From positions 1 through 26,609 of the forward strand of contig JBAWYD010000020.1 in assembly GCA_037143735.1 (NCBI GenBank): DNA of 26,609 bases, written 5' to 3'. A program made the translations under genes and the position numbers. A model generated the notes under the pieces. The model worked only from the letters and a program-made list of their open reading frames with translations, did no database searches and was not told the DNA's origin. Every line of letters begins with the position of its first letter. Position 1 is the first letter of the stretch. Of this stretch, positions 8,219 to 15,505 are shown one piece after another. Source of the stretch: JAPLJQ01 sp037143735. GTDB lineage: Bacteria > Desulfobacterota > Syntrophia > Syntrophales > UBA2185.

Positions 8219-9982
8219 GTGTGGATTCTGAGACTTAACATGACCGATTTAGAATGTACTGTGGAGGAGGCCCCGCCTGCCTATCAAACCCTTGCCGGCC
8301 GGGCATTGACGTCAACGCTGGTTTCAGATGAAGTCCCCCCATTATGTCATCCCCTGGGACCGAACAACAAACTTGTATTTTCTCCGGGCATTGCAACGGG
8401 AACAAATGCATCAACGTCGTCCCGAATTTCAGTGGGCGCCAAATCTCCCCTTACCGGCGGTATCAAGGAATCAAATGCTGGCTCTTCATGGGCATCCGAT
8501 TTGGGCAGGATGCAAATCAAGGCATTGGTGGTTGAAGGCAAACTGAAAGAGACGGGGAAACGCCGGGGGGCCTCTGTTACATGGGATGCCGCCGCGGGAA
8601 AGCCCAAAGTGGAATTCTTCGATGCTGCGGAATATGCCGGAAAAGACCTTTATGACGTTTATCCGAAAATATACGAACGGTTCGGCGGGAAAATTTCCAT
8701 CGCTGGTTGCGGCGTGGCAGGAGAGTACGGATATGGCAACGCGGGCGTGGTCTTCAATGATCTGTCAAAGCGTCCGAGCAGGTATGCCGGACGTGGCGGA
8801 TTGGGCTCCGTCATGGGGAGCAAGGGGCTGAAATTCATCGTACTTAATGCAAGCGGCGCCCCCGGTGTGTCCATTGCCAACAAGGAACTGTTCGATGAGG
8901 GCAGGAAGAAGTTATCCGAAGCGCTCCTGACCCACGACATTACCAAGCCAAAGGGCGCCCTCAACACCTATGGAACCGCAGTCCTCATCAACATTTTGAA
9001 TGAGGCGGGCGGGCTGCCTACGCGCAATTTCTCCAGCGGACGTTTCGAAGGAGCGGCGAAGATCGCCGGCGAAGCCATTTTCGAGGGTAACAAGCAGCGT
9101 CTGGGAAAAGAACTGTACAACCACGCCTGCAGCCCCGGTTGCACCATCCAGTGCTCCAACACCTGGTACAACGCCGACGGAACTGAGCGTGCCTCGTGCG
9201 TGGAGTACGAATCCGACTGGGCTCTCGGCGCCAACTGCGGCATCGACAACCTTGATGATATAGCGACGATGATTAAACTCTGCAATGGCTATGGCCTTGA
9301 TACCATTGAAACGGGCGCCACCCTTGGCGTCGCTATGGAGGCAGGGGTTATCCCCTTCGGAGACGGCAAAGGCGCTATAAACCTGATCCATGAGCTGGGA
9401 AAGGGATCTCCCTTGGGACGGACACTGGGAGGCGGCACCGGATTCGCCGGAAAGGCATACGGCGTCGTTCGCGTGCCGGCGGTGAAGGGCCAGGGCATGC
9501 CGGCGTATGAACCGCGCGCCGTAAAAGGGATGGGAATTACCTACGCCACCAGCACGATGGGTGCGGATCATACGGCGGGATATACCGTGGCGCCGGAGCT
9601 TCTCGGGGTTATGGGCAAGCAGGATCCTCTTTTGGCGGAAGGGAAAGCAGCCTTGAGCCGCGCTTTCCAGGCCACAACGGCATTCATCGATTCCACAGGT
9701 CATTGCCTGTTTATCGCTTTCGCGATCCTCGATATCGCGAGCGGTTATCAGGGCATGATCGATGAGTGCAACGGTGTATTAGGTACGCAGTGGACGGCGG
9801 ACGACGCGTACGCCTACGGGGTGGAGGTTCTGAAGAAGGAACGGGCCTTCAACGAGGCTGCAGGTTTATCCAAGGAAGCCGACCGCGTGCCCGAATTCAT
9901 GAAGGTTGAGCCCCTGCCGCCCCACAACCAGGTTTTTGACGTGCCGGACAGCGACCTGGACTCCGTTTACGGCGGGCTGTGA
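8219..9982 (+). CDS. aor: Aldehyde:ferredoxin oxidoreductase family protein (tungsten enzyme)
   Basis: Tungstopterin enzyme expected to interconvert aldehydes and carboxylic acids with ferredoxin; the true substrate is unknown. It has 587 residues. The AOR N-terminal domain is seen in LAGRALTSTLVSDEVPP, VFSPGIATGT and AKSPLTGGIKESNAG (about 25-88). The cofactor-binding GRGGLGSVMGSKGLK is at 191-205. Candidate [4Fe-4S] ligands are C304, C308 and C312 (CSPGCTIQC), with C496 in TGHCLF. The spacing of the first two is Cx3C, not the Cx2C of Pyrococcus AOR, which points to a divergent subfamily. No signal peptide. The frame is open to a GTG at 8210, but AAAGGAG (8204-8210) lies 8 nt before the GTG at 8219, so I start there. 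Two ThiS/MoaD-like genes follow. Confidence 0.92.
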   Translation: MWILRLNMTDLECTVEEAPPAYQTLAGRALTSTLVSDEVPPLCHPLGPNNKLVFSPGIATGTNASTSSRISVGAKSPLTGGIKESNAGSSWASDLGRMQIKALVVEGKLKETGKRRGASVTWDAAAGKPKVEFFDAAEYAGKDLYDVYPKIYERFGGKISIAGCGVAGEYGYGNAGVVFNDLSKRPSRYAGRGGLGSVMGSKGLKFIVLNASGAPGVSIANKELFDEGRKKLSEALLTHDITKPKGALNTYGTAVLINILNEAGGLPTRNFSSGRFEGAAKIAGEAIFEGNKQRLGKELYNHACSPGCTIQCSNTWYNADGTERASCVEYESDWALGANCGIDNLDDIATMIKLCNGYGLDTIETGATLGVAMEAGVIPFGDGKGAINLIHELGKGSPLGRTLGGGTGFAGKAYGVVRVPAVKGQGMPAYEPRAVKGMGITYATSTMGADHTAGYTVAPELLGVMGKQDPLLAEGKAALSRAFQATTAFIDSTGHCLFIAFAILDIASGYQGMIDECNGVLGTQWTADDAYAYGVEVLKKERAFNEAAGLSKEADRVPEFMKVEPLPPHNQVFDVPDSDLDSVYGGL

Positions 9983-9990
9983 ATGATTCG

Positions 9991-10027
9991 GAAGCCGGAC
10001 GGGGAAGGGCCCTGTCCGGCTTCTTTT
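9991..10027 (+). terminator. Intercistronic hairpin after AOR, terminator-like
   Basis: A perfect 10-bp inverted repeat GAAGCCGGAC / GTCCGGCTTC (9991-10000 with 10014-10023), then TTTTA. The T run is short, so partial termination or mRNA 3'-end protection of the AOR message is likelier than full termination. Confidence 0.6.
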
Positions 10028-10038
10028 ATGGGATACAT

Positions 10039-10278
10039 ATGCTGATCCATGTGAGATTGTATGCCACACTTAGCCGTTACCTTCCCGGGCTGTCCTCCGG
10101 GATGACGGCGGAAATCGATCTGGCGGACAACGCCACCATATCCGACCTGGTCGGCAGGCTGGAATTGCCCGCGGGAGGCGTGAAGGTGGTTTTTGTCAAC
10201 GGTCTCACCCGGCCGCCGGAGTGGGTTCTGAATTCCGGCGACGAGGTGGGTATTTTCCCCCCCGTCGGAGGTGGGTAA
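10039..10278 (+). CDS. MoaD/ThiS-like small sulfur-carrier protein
   Basis: A beta-grasp, ubiquitin-like protein of 79 residues that begins MLIHVRLYATLSRYLPG and ends IFPPVGGG. The terminal Gly-Gly is the tail that an E1-like MoeB/ThiF enzyme adenylates and converts to thiocarboxylate. MoaD-type proteins supply sulfur to molybdopterin, the cofactor precursor that AOR needs for tungsten. A longer frame from 9979 would include the AOR-end hairpin and a non-conserved extension; the ATG at 10039 fits the family length better, though its SD (ggga) is weak. It lies 56 nt after AOR. An AOR-dedicated MoaD is inferred from position; a ThiS role in thiamine synthesis cannot be ruled out by sequence alone. 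Confidence 0.82.
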   Translation: MLIHVRLYATLSRYLPGLSSGMTAEIDLADNATISDLVGRLELPAGGVKVVFVNGLTRPPEWVLNSGDEVGIFPPVGGG

Positions 10279-10279
10279 C

Positions 10280-10663
10280 GTGGAAACAATAAAAGTTGAT
10301 GTCTGGCTGTATGGCGATCTGGCGCGCTACGGCGGCGCTGCATCAACGGAGAGTCATGCCAATGTTCTGTTGACGGCGCCGGATGGGGCCACCGTTCGCG
10401 ATGTACTGACAAAATTGTCCATGCCCACGGAGGAACGGGGGATTACCTTCATCAACGGCAAGTTGAGCGCCATGCCGGGGTTGCAGCCTGATCTCGACCT
10501 TCCTCTCATCGATGGAGACCGGATTGCCTTCTTCCATCTCAAAAGCATGTGGCCCTTTCAGTACAGACACGGCGTCTCCATGACGGATGAAATGGATCAT
10601 ACCATCCGCTCACGGAAAGACAGGGGATTACACCACACCTATGATACCTGCCATACTTTGTGA
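10280..10663 (+). CDS. Second MoaD/ThiS-like protein, no C-terminal Gly-Gly
   Basis: A 127-residue protein with a beta-grasp core: IKVDVWLYGDLARYGG at the start, then PDGATVRDVLTKLSMP, ITFINGKLSAMPG and IDGDRIAFFHL. Where a MoaD would end in PPxxGG, this one continues as HLKSMWPFQYRHGVSMTDEM and a His-rich end. It therefore cannot act as a thiocarboxylate carrier in the usual way. It starts with GTG at 10280, one base after the previous gene's TAA, with GGAGG 8 nt upstream inside that gene. Translational coupling is likely. The longer GTG at 10271 overlaps the SD and is rejected. A partner or chaperone role for AOR or the first MoaD is a guess from position. Confidence 0.75.
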   Translation: METIKVDVWLYGDLARYGGAASTESHANVLLTAPDGATVRDVLTKLSMPTEERGITFINGKLSAMPGLQPDLDLPLIDGDRIAFFHLKSMWPFQYRHGVSMTDEMDHTIRSRKDRGLHHTYDTCHTL

Positions 10664-10714
10664 GATAATTGACCGTTTGCGTTTCACTTTTTTGCCAAAC
10701 GTCAGGTAAAACCG

Positions 10715-13195
10715 ATGGTGGATTTTTTCAAAGAAAACCTGGATTACATCTTTTTCTGTTACGGTCTGGCCTTCATCATCCTGGCGTCCGTCTGCGTCTC
10801 CCTGCAGAAGGCGGAACAGGAACGCCTCCCCTGGAGGATACTCGGACTCTTCGGACTCACCCACGGAATCACGGAATGGGCGGACCTGACCGCGATCGAG
10901 ATCGGCGATTCCGCTTTTTTCCTGGCCACCCGCTGCATCCTCATGACGATCTCCTTCCTCTTCCTTATGGAATTCGGACGGGACGGGGGCATCAGGCTGC
11001 GGGGCAAAGGCCCCGGACGATGGATTCTTCTGCTGCCGCTGGCCTTTGCCGCGACGGGAGGAGTGGCCGCCGGTTGGATCGGCATGAATGTCACCACGCG
11101 ATACGCGCTGGGGCTCCCTGCGGGGCTCTGGGCGGCAAATACCCTGTACCGATACGCCGGGACGCAGGCAGCGCTGGCCCGCCGTCTGCTGATCGCCGCG
11201 TCAGCCCTGACGGGGCTCTATGCTTTCGCCAGCGGCCTCATCGTCCCCCATGCGCCCTTCTTTCCCGCATCCCTCATCAACGGGGATGCCTTTTTCCGGG
11301 TCACCGGCCTGCCGATTCAGCTCATCCGGGCGTTGATGGCCATCGGCATCGCCTTTCTAATATACGCCTACTCCGAATTCCCCCTGCTGAATTCCGCCGA
11401 CCGACAGCTCGTCAGACGAAATTATCGGAACCTCCACCGAACCTTCGGCCTGGTCATCGCCCTCATCCTGGTCGCGGGATGGGTCATGACCTTCTATATG
11501 GGTCGCTTCGCCTATCAGGAGGTGATCCGCGACGGGAACAGCCACATGGCGGCGCTGGACAGCCACATGTCCCTGGTTCTCCAGGGCCCGGAGCGGACCG
11601 TCCACACGCTTGCCCTTTCCCCCCGGATCGCAACCGCCCTGGTCACCGGCAACCCCGCAGACATTGAACTCGCCAACACCATCCTGGACCAGTACCGAGA
11701 GGTCATGGGCGTTTCGGTCTGTTACCTGCTGGATCGCCGCGGTGCGGCCATCGCCTCCTCCAACCGCTACATGCCGGACAGCTTCGTCGGCCACTCCTAT
11801 GCCTTCCGGCACTATTACCAGTCGGCCGCCGTCGGCGCCCCCGCCGTCCAGTTCGCCCTCGGGGTGACCAGCGGCGAACGGGGATACTACACCAGCCACC
11901 CCGTCTTCACCCCGAACGGGAAGATCGCCGGCGTCGTCGTCATCAAGCAGAACATTGATTGGGTGGAGGAAAAGTTCCCGAAACCTGGCCATGTATTTTT
12001 CATCAGTCCCGAGGGGGTCATCTTCCTCTCCAACAGCCCGGAGACGCGGTTCAAGGGACTGTGGCCCCTGACGACCGAAAAAACGCAGAAGGTCGTTGCC
12101 GGCCGCCAATTCGGTCCCGGTCCCTTTCCCGCTCTCCTTTCCCGAGAACCAAAAGACGGTGAGGAGATCACTTTCGATGGTCGTTCCTTCATCGTGGTGC
12201 GCAAGACGCTGAATCGGGAAGGGTGGTCGCTCGTCAATTTTGAGACGACGGAGATGATCAGCCTCTATCGTTTCATGGGCACCGTGATCACCTTTGCCCT
12301 CTGCATCCTGACCATCGGCATGTCGGTCTTTTTCAAGAGCTCTCTCGAGTCCACTGCCCGGATCGCCATTTTCGAGGGCCGTTTCCGGGCGATCTTCGAA
12401 AGCGCCCCCGGGGCAATCTTCATCGTGGACGAGGAAACACACCGGATACTCCAACTCAACCCCTTTCTGAAAAATTGGCTGGGATACCAGGAAGAAGAGC
12501 TGCTGGGGATGACCCTGGAGGATCTCCGGGCTGCCGATGGCGGAGATGTCGGGAGCATCTACCGGAAGAAGGACGGCTCTCTGGTGGACGTAGAAGAGAC
12601 CCGGACACAGGTTCCCTTCCAGGGGAGACAGGCGTTCCTGATCGTCGCCCATGACATCTCCGACCACAAACAGGTGGAGGCGATGCTCCAGGATCTGTCG
12701 AGGCGGGACGGACTCACGGGCCTCGCCAACCGGCGTCATTTAGATGAATGTCTGGACAGGGAATGGAAAAGGGCTCTGCGTGAAAAGATCCCCCTGTCGA
12801 TCATCATGTGCGACATCGATTTTTTCAAGAATTTTAACGACGCCTACGGCCACCAGATCGGCGACGAATGTCTCCGGACCGTGGCGCACGTTCTCGAACA
12901 GTGGCTCCGTCGACCGCTGGATGTCGCGGCGCGCTATGGAGGAGAGGAATTCGTCGTCGTCGTCCCCGGCACCCCCCTGACCGGCGCTCTGGCCGTGGCG
13001 GAATCGATTCGCAGCGGCATCGAGGCGCTTGCGATTCCCCACGCCTCTTCGTCCGCCGCCCCCGTGGTCACGATCAGCCTTGGCGTGGCCTCCGTCGTCC
13101 CGGCCCCGGACGGCGCCGCCTCGGGAATTCTCTCCGCCGCAGACCAGGCCCTCTACCGGGCAAAGGGTGAAGGCCGGAACCGAGTCTCCACATAG
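10715..13195 (+). CDS. Membrane diguanylate cyclase: multi-TM, DctB-like dCache, PAS, GGDEF
   Basis: An 826-residue sensor expected to make c-di-GMP. Residues 1-225 hold about seven hydrophobic helices. Another helix (243-262) leads into a large extracytoplasmic domain (265-515) closed by a helix at 518-540. The domain resembles the double Cache sensor of the C4-dicarboxylate kinase DctB (PDSFVGHSYAFRHYYQSA at 354-371, TSGERGYYTSHPVF at 385-398). A PAS domain follows (about 556-650). The GGDEF domain has DGLTGLANRR at 665-674, CDIDFFKNFND at 699-709, and GGEEF at 742-746 with an RxxD I-site (R733, D736) five residues before it. The start is ATG with a modest cagg SD. The gene is GC-richer than its neighbours (41 of 60 bases at 11041-11100). 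A dicarboxylate ligand is inference. Confidence 0.9.
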   Translation: MVDFFKENLDYIFFCYGLAFIILASVCVSLQKAEQERLPWRILGLFGLTHGITEWADLTAIEIGDSAFFLATRCILMTISFLFLMEFGRDGGIRLRGKGPGRWILLLPLAFAATGGVAAGWIGMNVTTRYALGLPAGLWAANTLYRYAGTQAALARRLLIAASALTGLYAFASGLIVPHAPFFPASLINGDAFFRVTGLPIQLIRALMAIGIAFLIYAYSEFPLLNSADRQLVRRNYRNLHRTFGLVIALILVAGWVMTFYMGRFAYQEVIRDGNSHMAALDSHMSLVLQGPERTVHTLALSPRIATALVTGNPADIELANTILDQYREVMGVSVCYLLDRRGAAIASSNRYMPDSFVGHSYAFRHYYQSAAVGAPAVQFALGVTSGERGYYTSHPVFTPNGKIAGVVVIKQNIDWVEEKFPKPGHVFFISPEGVIFLSNSPETRFKGLWPLTTEKTQKVVAGRQFGPGPFPALLSREPKDGEEITFDGRSFIVVRKTLNREGWSLVNFETTEMISLYRFMGTVITFALCILTIGMSVFFKSSLESTARIAIFEGRFRAIFESAPGAIFIVDEETHRILQLNPFLKNWLGYQEEELLGMTLEDLRAADGGDVGSIYRKKDGSLVDVEETRTQVPFQGRQAFLIVAHDISDHKQVEAMLQDLSRRDGLTGLANRRHLDECLDREWKRALREKIPLSIIMCDIDFFKNFNDAYGHQIGDECLRTVAHVLEQWLRRPLDVAARYGGEEFVVVVPGTPLTGALAVAESIRSGIEALAIPHASSSAAPVVTISLGVASVVPAPDGAASGILSAADQALYRAKGEGRNRVST

Positions 13196-13204
13196 AACCC
13201 TTTG

Positions 13205-14629
13205 TCACAGGGGATCCTCTATGCCTTTCTTTTTCTGATAGCGCCTGTAAAAAAGTGGAATCAGGGATACCAAAACAATGAGGGCAATCCCGATGATCAG
13301 CGTGGCAGAAATCTTTCCCCGGACCAGATCCAACAGGGAGCTGGAAAACACGATGAAGGCGATGCATGCGCCTATCGTCGAGCTGGTGATGGTGTAGATC
13401 ACCCCCCAGAAAGGCCCGAAGAGAATCCCCAGGCGAACGACCCATCCTTTCTTCTTCCCTTCCGACGCCGCATAGGTTCTTTCCCGCGAGACGGCAGTAT
13501 TCACTGCCTTTTTGAAATAATGCTTGATGCGGAGCCGGTTAAGGTAGGTGAAGGGCGCCCCGGAGACTTTGCTTTTTCCCGCCAGGGCTGCCTCCGGTTC
13601 ACAGAGAACATCGAGGGCATGCACTGCCGGCTCCTTGCCGCTCAGACGTCCGGCGCAACCGGCACAGTACGTTACAATCCGACAATTCCCCGCTTCCTTT
13701 CTGGTGCGCTCCAACCACCGGTCCGCCAGTTCAGGCGACAGGACATTCACACCTGCTCCGCTTCCACAGCAAAGCGTCCGTTCCTTGGCATGGTCCATTT
13801 CCTGGGAGGTAACGCCCGTCATACCGACCAAACGCCGTATCGTTGCGTGGGTGTCTGTATGAAACCGCACGCCACACGGGTCATGAATCACGATATCATG
13901 GCTTTTCAAGGCGCCGGAAACAATACTCTTCGGCAACGATTCATAGACCGTACGGATATTCAGGCCTGCGCCGTATCTGCTGAAGATGTCATGGCAGTTG
14001 GGACACACGACGAGAACCTCTCTCACCCCCTGCGACATCAGATAGTTTCTCATCTCATCGAACATGGCATGAAAAAATCGCTCCCGGCCCAGGTCGTGGG
14101 ATATTTTTCCGCAGCAGTCGAAGACAATGCCGATAGTCTGATCCTGTTCGCGGAGGATTTCGTAAAGCTCTCTGGTCCTGGCGGGGCGTGTCCCAGGCAT
14201 CGCGCATCCCGGGAACAGAACCGTTCGACACCCTTCCGGCAAACCATACCAGGTGAATCGCCTGGACATGCCCTTCCCCTCGTACGCCAGCAACCCACCG
14301 TGTTCCGGAAAGGAACCGGCGCCGCGGTCCACTGATTCCCGGCGCATTTCGAGAAACATCTCGGAGGGTTCTACTCCGAAAGGGCAGACGGCGTCGCAGA
14401 GGCGGCACAGGCTGCATTCAAAGGGCATGACCTGCCCTTCCTTCGTTCCCGGATCATATCGGTCCACAATCTCCTTCGGCGTACCGTATTTTTCAAGGAA
14501 ACCGCACTCCTTGCGGCAGAGACCGCAGTCTGTGCATTCTTTCGTGACCTTCTCTATAATAGTCTTCAGAGGTGACCGGCCGGGTGTCTGCCTCGCAGTC
14601 GGTGACGACAGGGATTTTTCTTCCTTCAC
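13205..14629 (-). CDS. HdrD-like membrane iron-sulfur protein (2x[4Fe-4S] plus two CCG domains)
   Basis: A 474-residue electron-transfer protein. Two ferredoxin clusters are near the N-terminus (CTDCGLCRKEC at about 32-42, CSLCRLCDAVCP at about 72-83). Two cysteine-rich CCG domains follow: FPGC, DCCGK and CPNC, then HDPCG, LCCGSGAG and YCAGC. These match the catalytic or electron-accepting subunit of heterodisulfide reductases (HdrD/HdrB) and GlpC/LctE-type proteins. Two transmembrane helices lie at the C-terminus (about 395-450), so this version is membrane-bound. The start is GTG with a poor SD, and no nearer in-frame ATG exists. It lies convergent to the diguanylate cyclase gene with a 9-nt gap. 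No oxidase partner is adjacent. A quinone- or membrane-linked redox role is inferred; the substrate is unknown. Confidence 0.85.
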   Translation of the reverse strand: MKEEKSLSSPTARQTPGRSPLKTIIEKVTKECTDCGLCRKECGFLEKYGTPKEIVDRYDPGTKEGQVMPFECSLCRLCDAVCPFGVEPSEMFLEMRRESVDRGAGSFPEHGGLLAYEGKGMSRRFTWYGLPEGCRTVLFPGCAMPGTRPARTRELYEILREQDQTIGIVFDCCGKISHDLGRERFFHAMFDEMRNYLMSQGVREVLVVCPNCHDIFSRYGAGLNIRTVYESLPKSIVSGALKSHDIVIHDPCGVRFHTDTHATIRRLVGMTGVTSQEMDHAKERTLCCGSGAGVNVLSPELADRWLERTRKEAGNCRIVTYCAGCAGRLSGKEPAVHALDVLCEPEAALAGKSKVSGAPFTYLNRLRIKHYFKKAVNTAVSRERTYAASEGKKKGWVVRLGILFGPFWGVIYTITSSTIGACIAFIVFSSSLLDLVRGKISATLIIGIALIVLVSLIPLFYRRYQKKKGIEDPL

Positions 14630-14818
14630 GCTTTCTCACTCTCTTTTTTACCAATCGACTCGATCTGGTATGTCCCGTAAATTCTCTTCAGAAACAAAGC
14701 CTGCACCCGGGCACGGGTATATATTATTTTATTGAATGAGTAAAATAGAAATAATGAATAATACGGGGGAGCTATTCTCATGATATCTTTTTCGATTGGC
14801 CTTGCCTGGATATGTCAT

Positions 14819-14914
14819 GCGGGAAAACCCGCCTTGACCGTGATTTTTTCTTTACACCCAAACAGACATGCCCTATACTTTAGGCCGCTGAAGCTCCCAA
14901 CCGGGGGGCGGCCT
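14819..14914 (+). promoter_or_regulatory. Promoter and dyads upstream of the ferritin-like gene
   Basis: TTTACA (14851-14856), a 17-nt spacer and TATACT (14874-14879) match sigma70 at 5 of 6 in each box. A GCGGG-AAAA-CCCGC hairpin lies just upstream (14819-14832). A dyad AGGCCGC / GCGGCCT (14882-14888 with 14908-14914) encloses an inner stem CTCCC / GGGGG. It spans the expected transcription start, so it may be an operator rather than an RNA leader. It matches no riboswitch that I know. The rest of the gap 14630-15007 shows no supported gene. Confidence 0.5.
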
Positions 14915-15007
14915 TTCAGGCAAAGAAGATATCATTCAAGAATGGGCATGCGGAACCACTTTTTGATCAATCAACGCATCACACCTTTACAGGAAAGGAC
15001 AGGAGTT

Positions 15008-15505
15008 ATGATGACCGTGGCCGATATCGAGAGGATCACCAAAGTACTCGAATCCATGATTCAATACGAACTGACCCTGTCTGATTTCTATAAACAGTGT
15101 GCTGATATATGGACGGAAGATCAGGCGTTCTGGCAGAATTTAGCCCATGCAGAGGTTGGACATGCTGAAAATATTCAAAAGATGCGAGAGATTATTACAA
15201 AAAAACAACAAAACTTTGAAGCCGGCCGGCCGTTCAACCCCATCGCTGTCAATACGGCAATGGCAGGGTTAAAAGATAACGTCACTCGTTTAACTTCGGG
15301 GGCGTTTCCTTGTGAAAAGATGCTCATTATAGCCAGAGATATTGAACAATCCATCCTGGAATCGCATTACACGGAGATTGTCAAGACTGCCGATATTGAA
15401 TATCAAACCTTGATGAAAAATATCCTGTCACAGACATATGAACACAGAATGATTATACAGAAAAAAATCGATGAGATAAAATCAAACGCATTACAAATAC
15501 TTTAA
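15008..15505 (+). CDS. Ferritin-like/rubrerythrin-like helical protein
   Basis: A 165-residue, mostly helical protein. The first helix carries E in YELTLSDFYKQCA, the second an ExxH (AEVGHAE). Helix three has EQSILESHY and helix four YEHRM. This suggests a four-helix ferritin-like fold with a possible di-iron site, although the fourth-helix ligand spacing is not canonical. No rubredoxin-type CxxC is present, so it is not a full rubrerythrin. The frame is open back to 14780, but AGGAG lies directly before ATGATG at 15008-15013 and the upstream part is not protein-like. The MBL gene on the other strand ends inside this stop codon. Its role is probably iron or peroxide handling, not proven. Confidence 0.7.
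   Translation: MMTVADIERITKVLESMIQYELTLSDFYKQCADIWTEDQAFWQNLAHAEVGHAENIQKMREIITKKQQNFEAGRPFNPIAVNTAMAGLKDNVTRLTSGAFPCEKMLIIARDIEQSILESHYTEIVKTADIEYQTLMKNILSQTYEHRMIIQKKIDEIKSNALQIL

Noticed and set aside
10669..11667. 332-codon plus-strand frame overlapping the start of the diguanylate cyclase
   Set aside because: Out-of-frame, Pro/Arg/His-rich translation typical of a shadow in GC-rich DNA, with no domain.
11357..12739. 460-codon open frame on the minus strand
   Set aside because: Antisense shadow of the GC-rich diguanylate cyclase gene; the plus-strand frame has clear Cache, PAS and GGDEF motifs.
13202..14335. 377-codon open frame on the plus strand
   Set aside because: Antisense to the HdrD-like gene, which has all its cysteine motifs in frame.
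14882..15007. Known riboswitch in the ferritin-like leader
   Set aside because: Considered fluoride, guanidine, cobalamin and ZTP classes; none of their conserved stretches is present.
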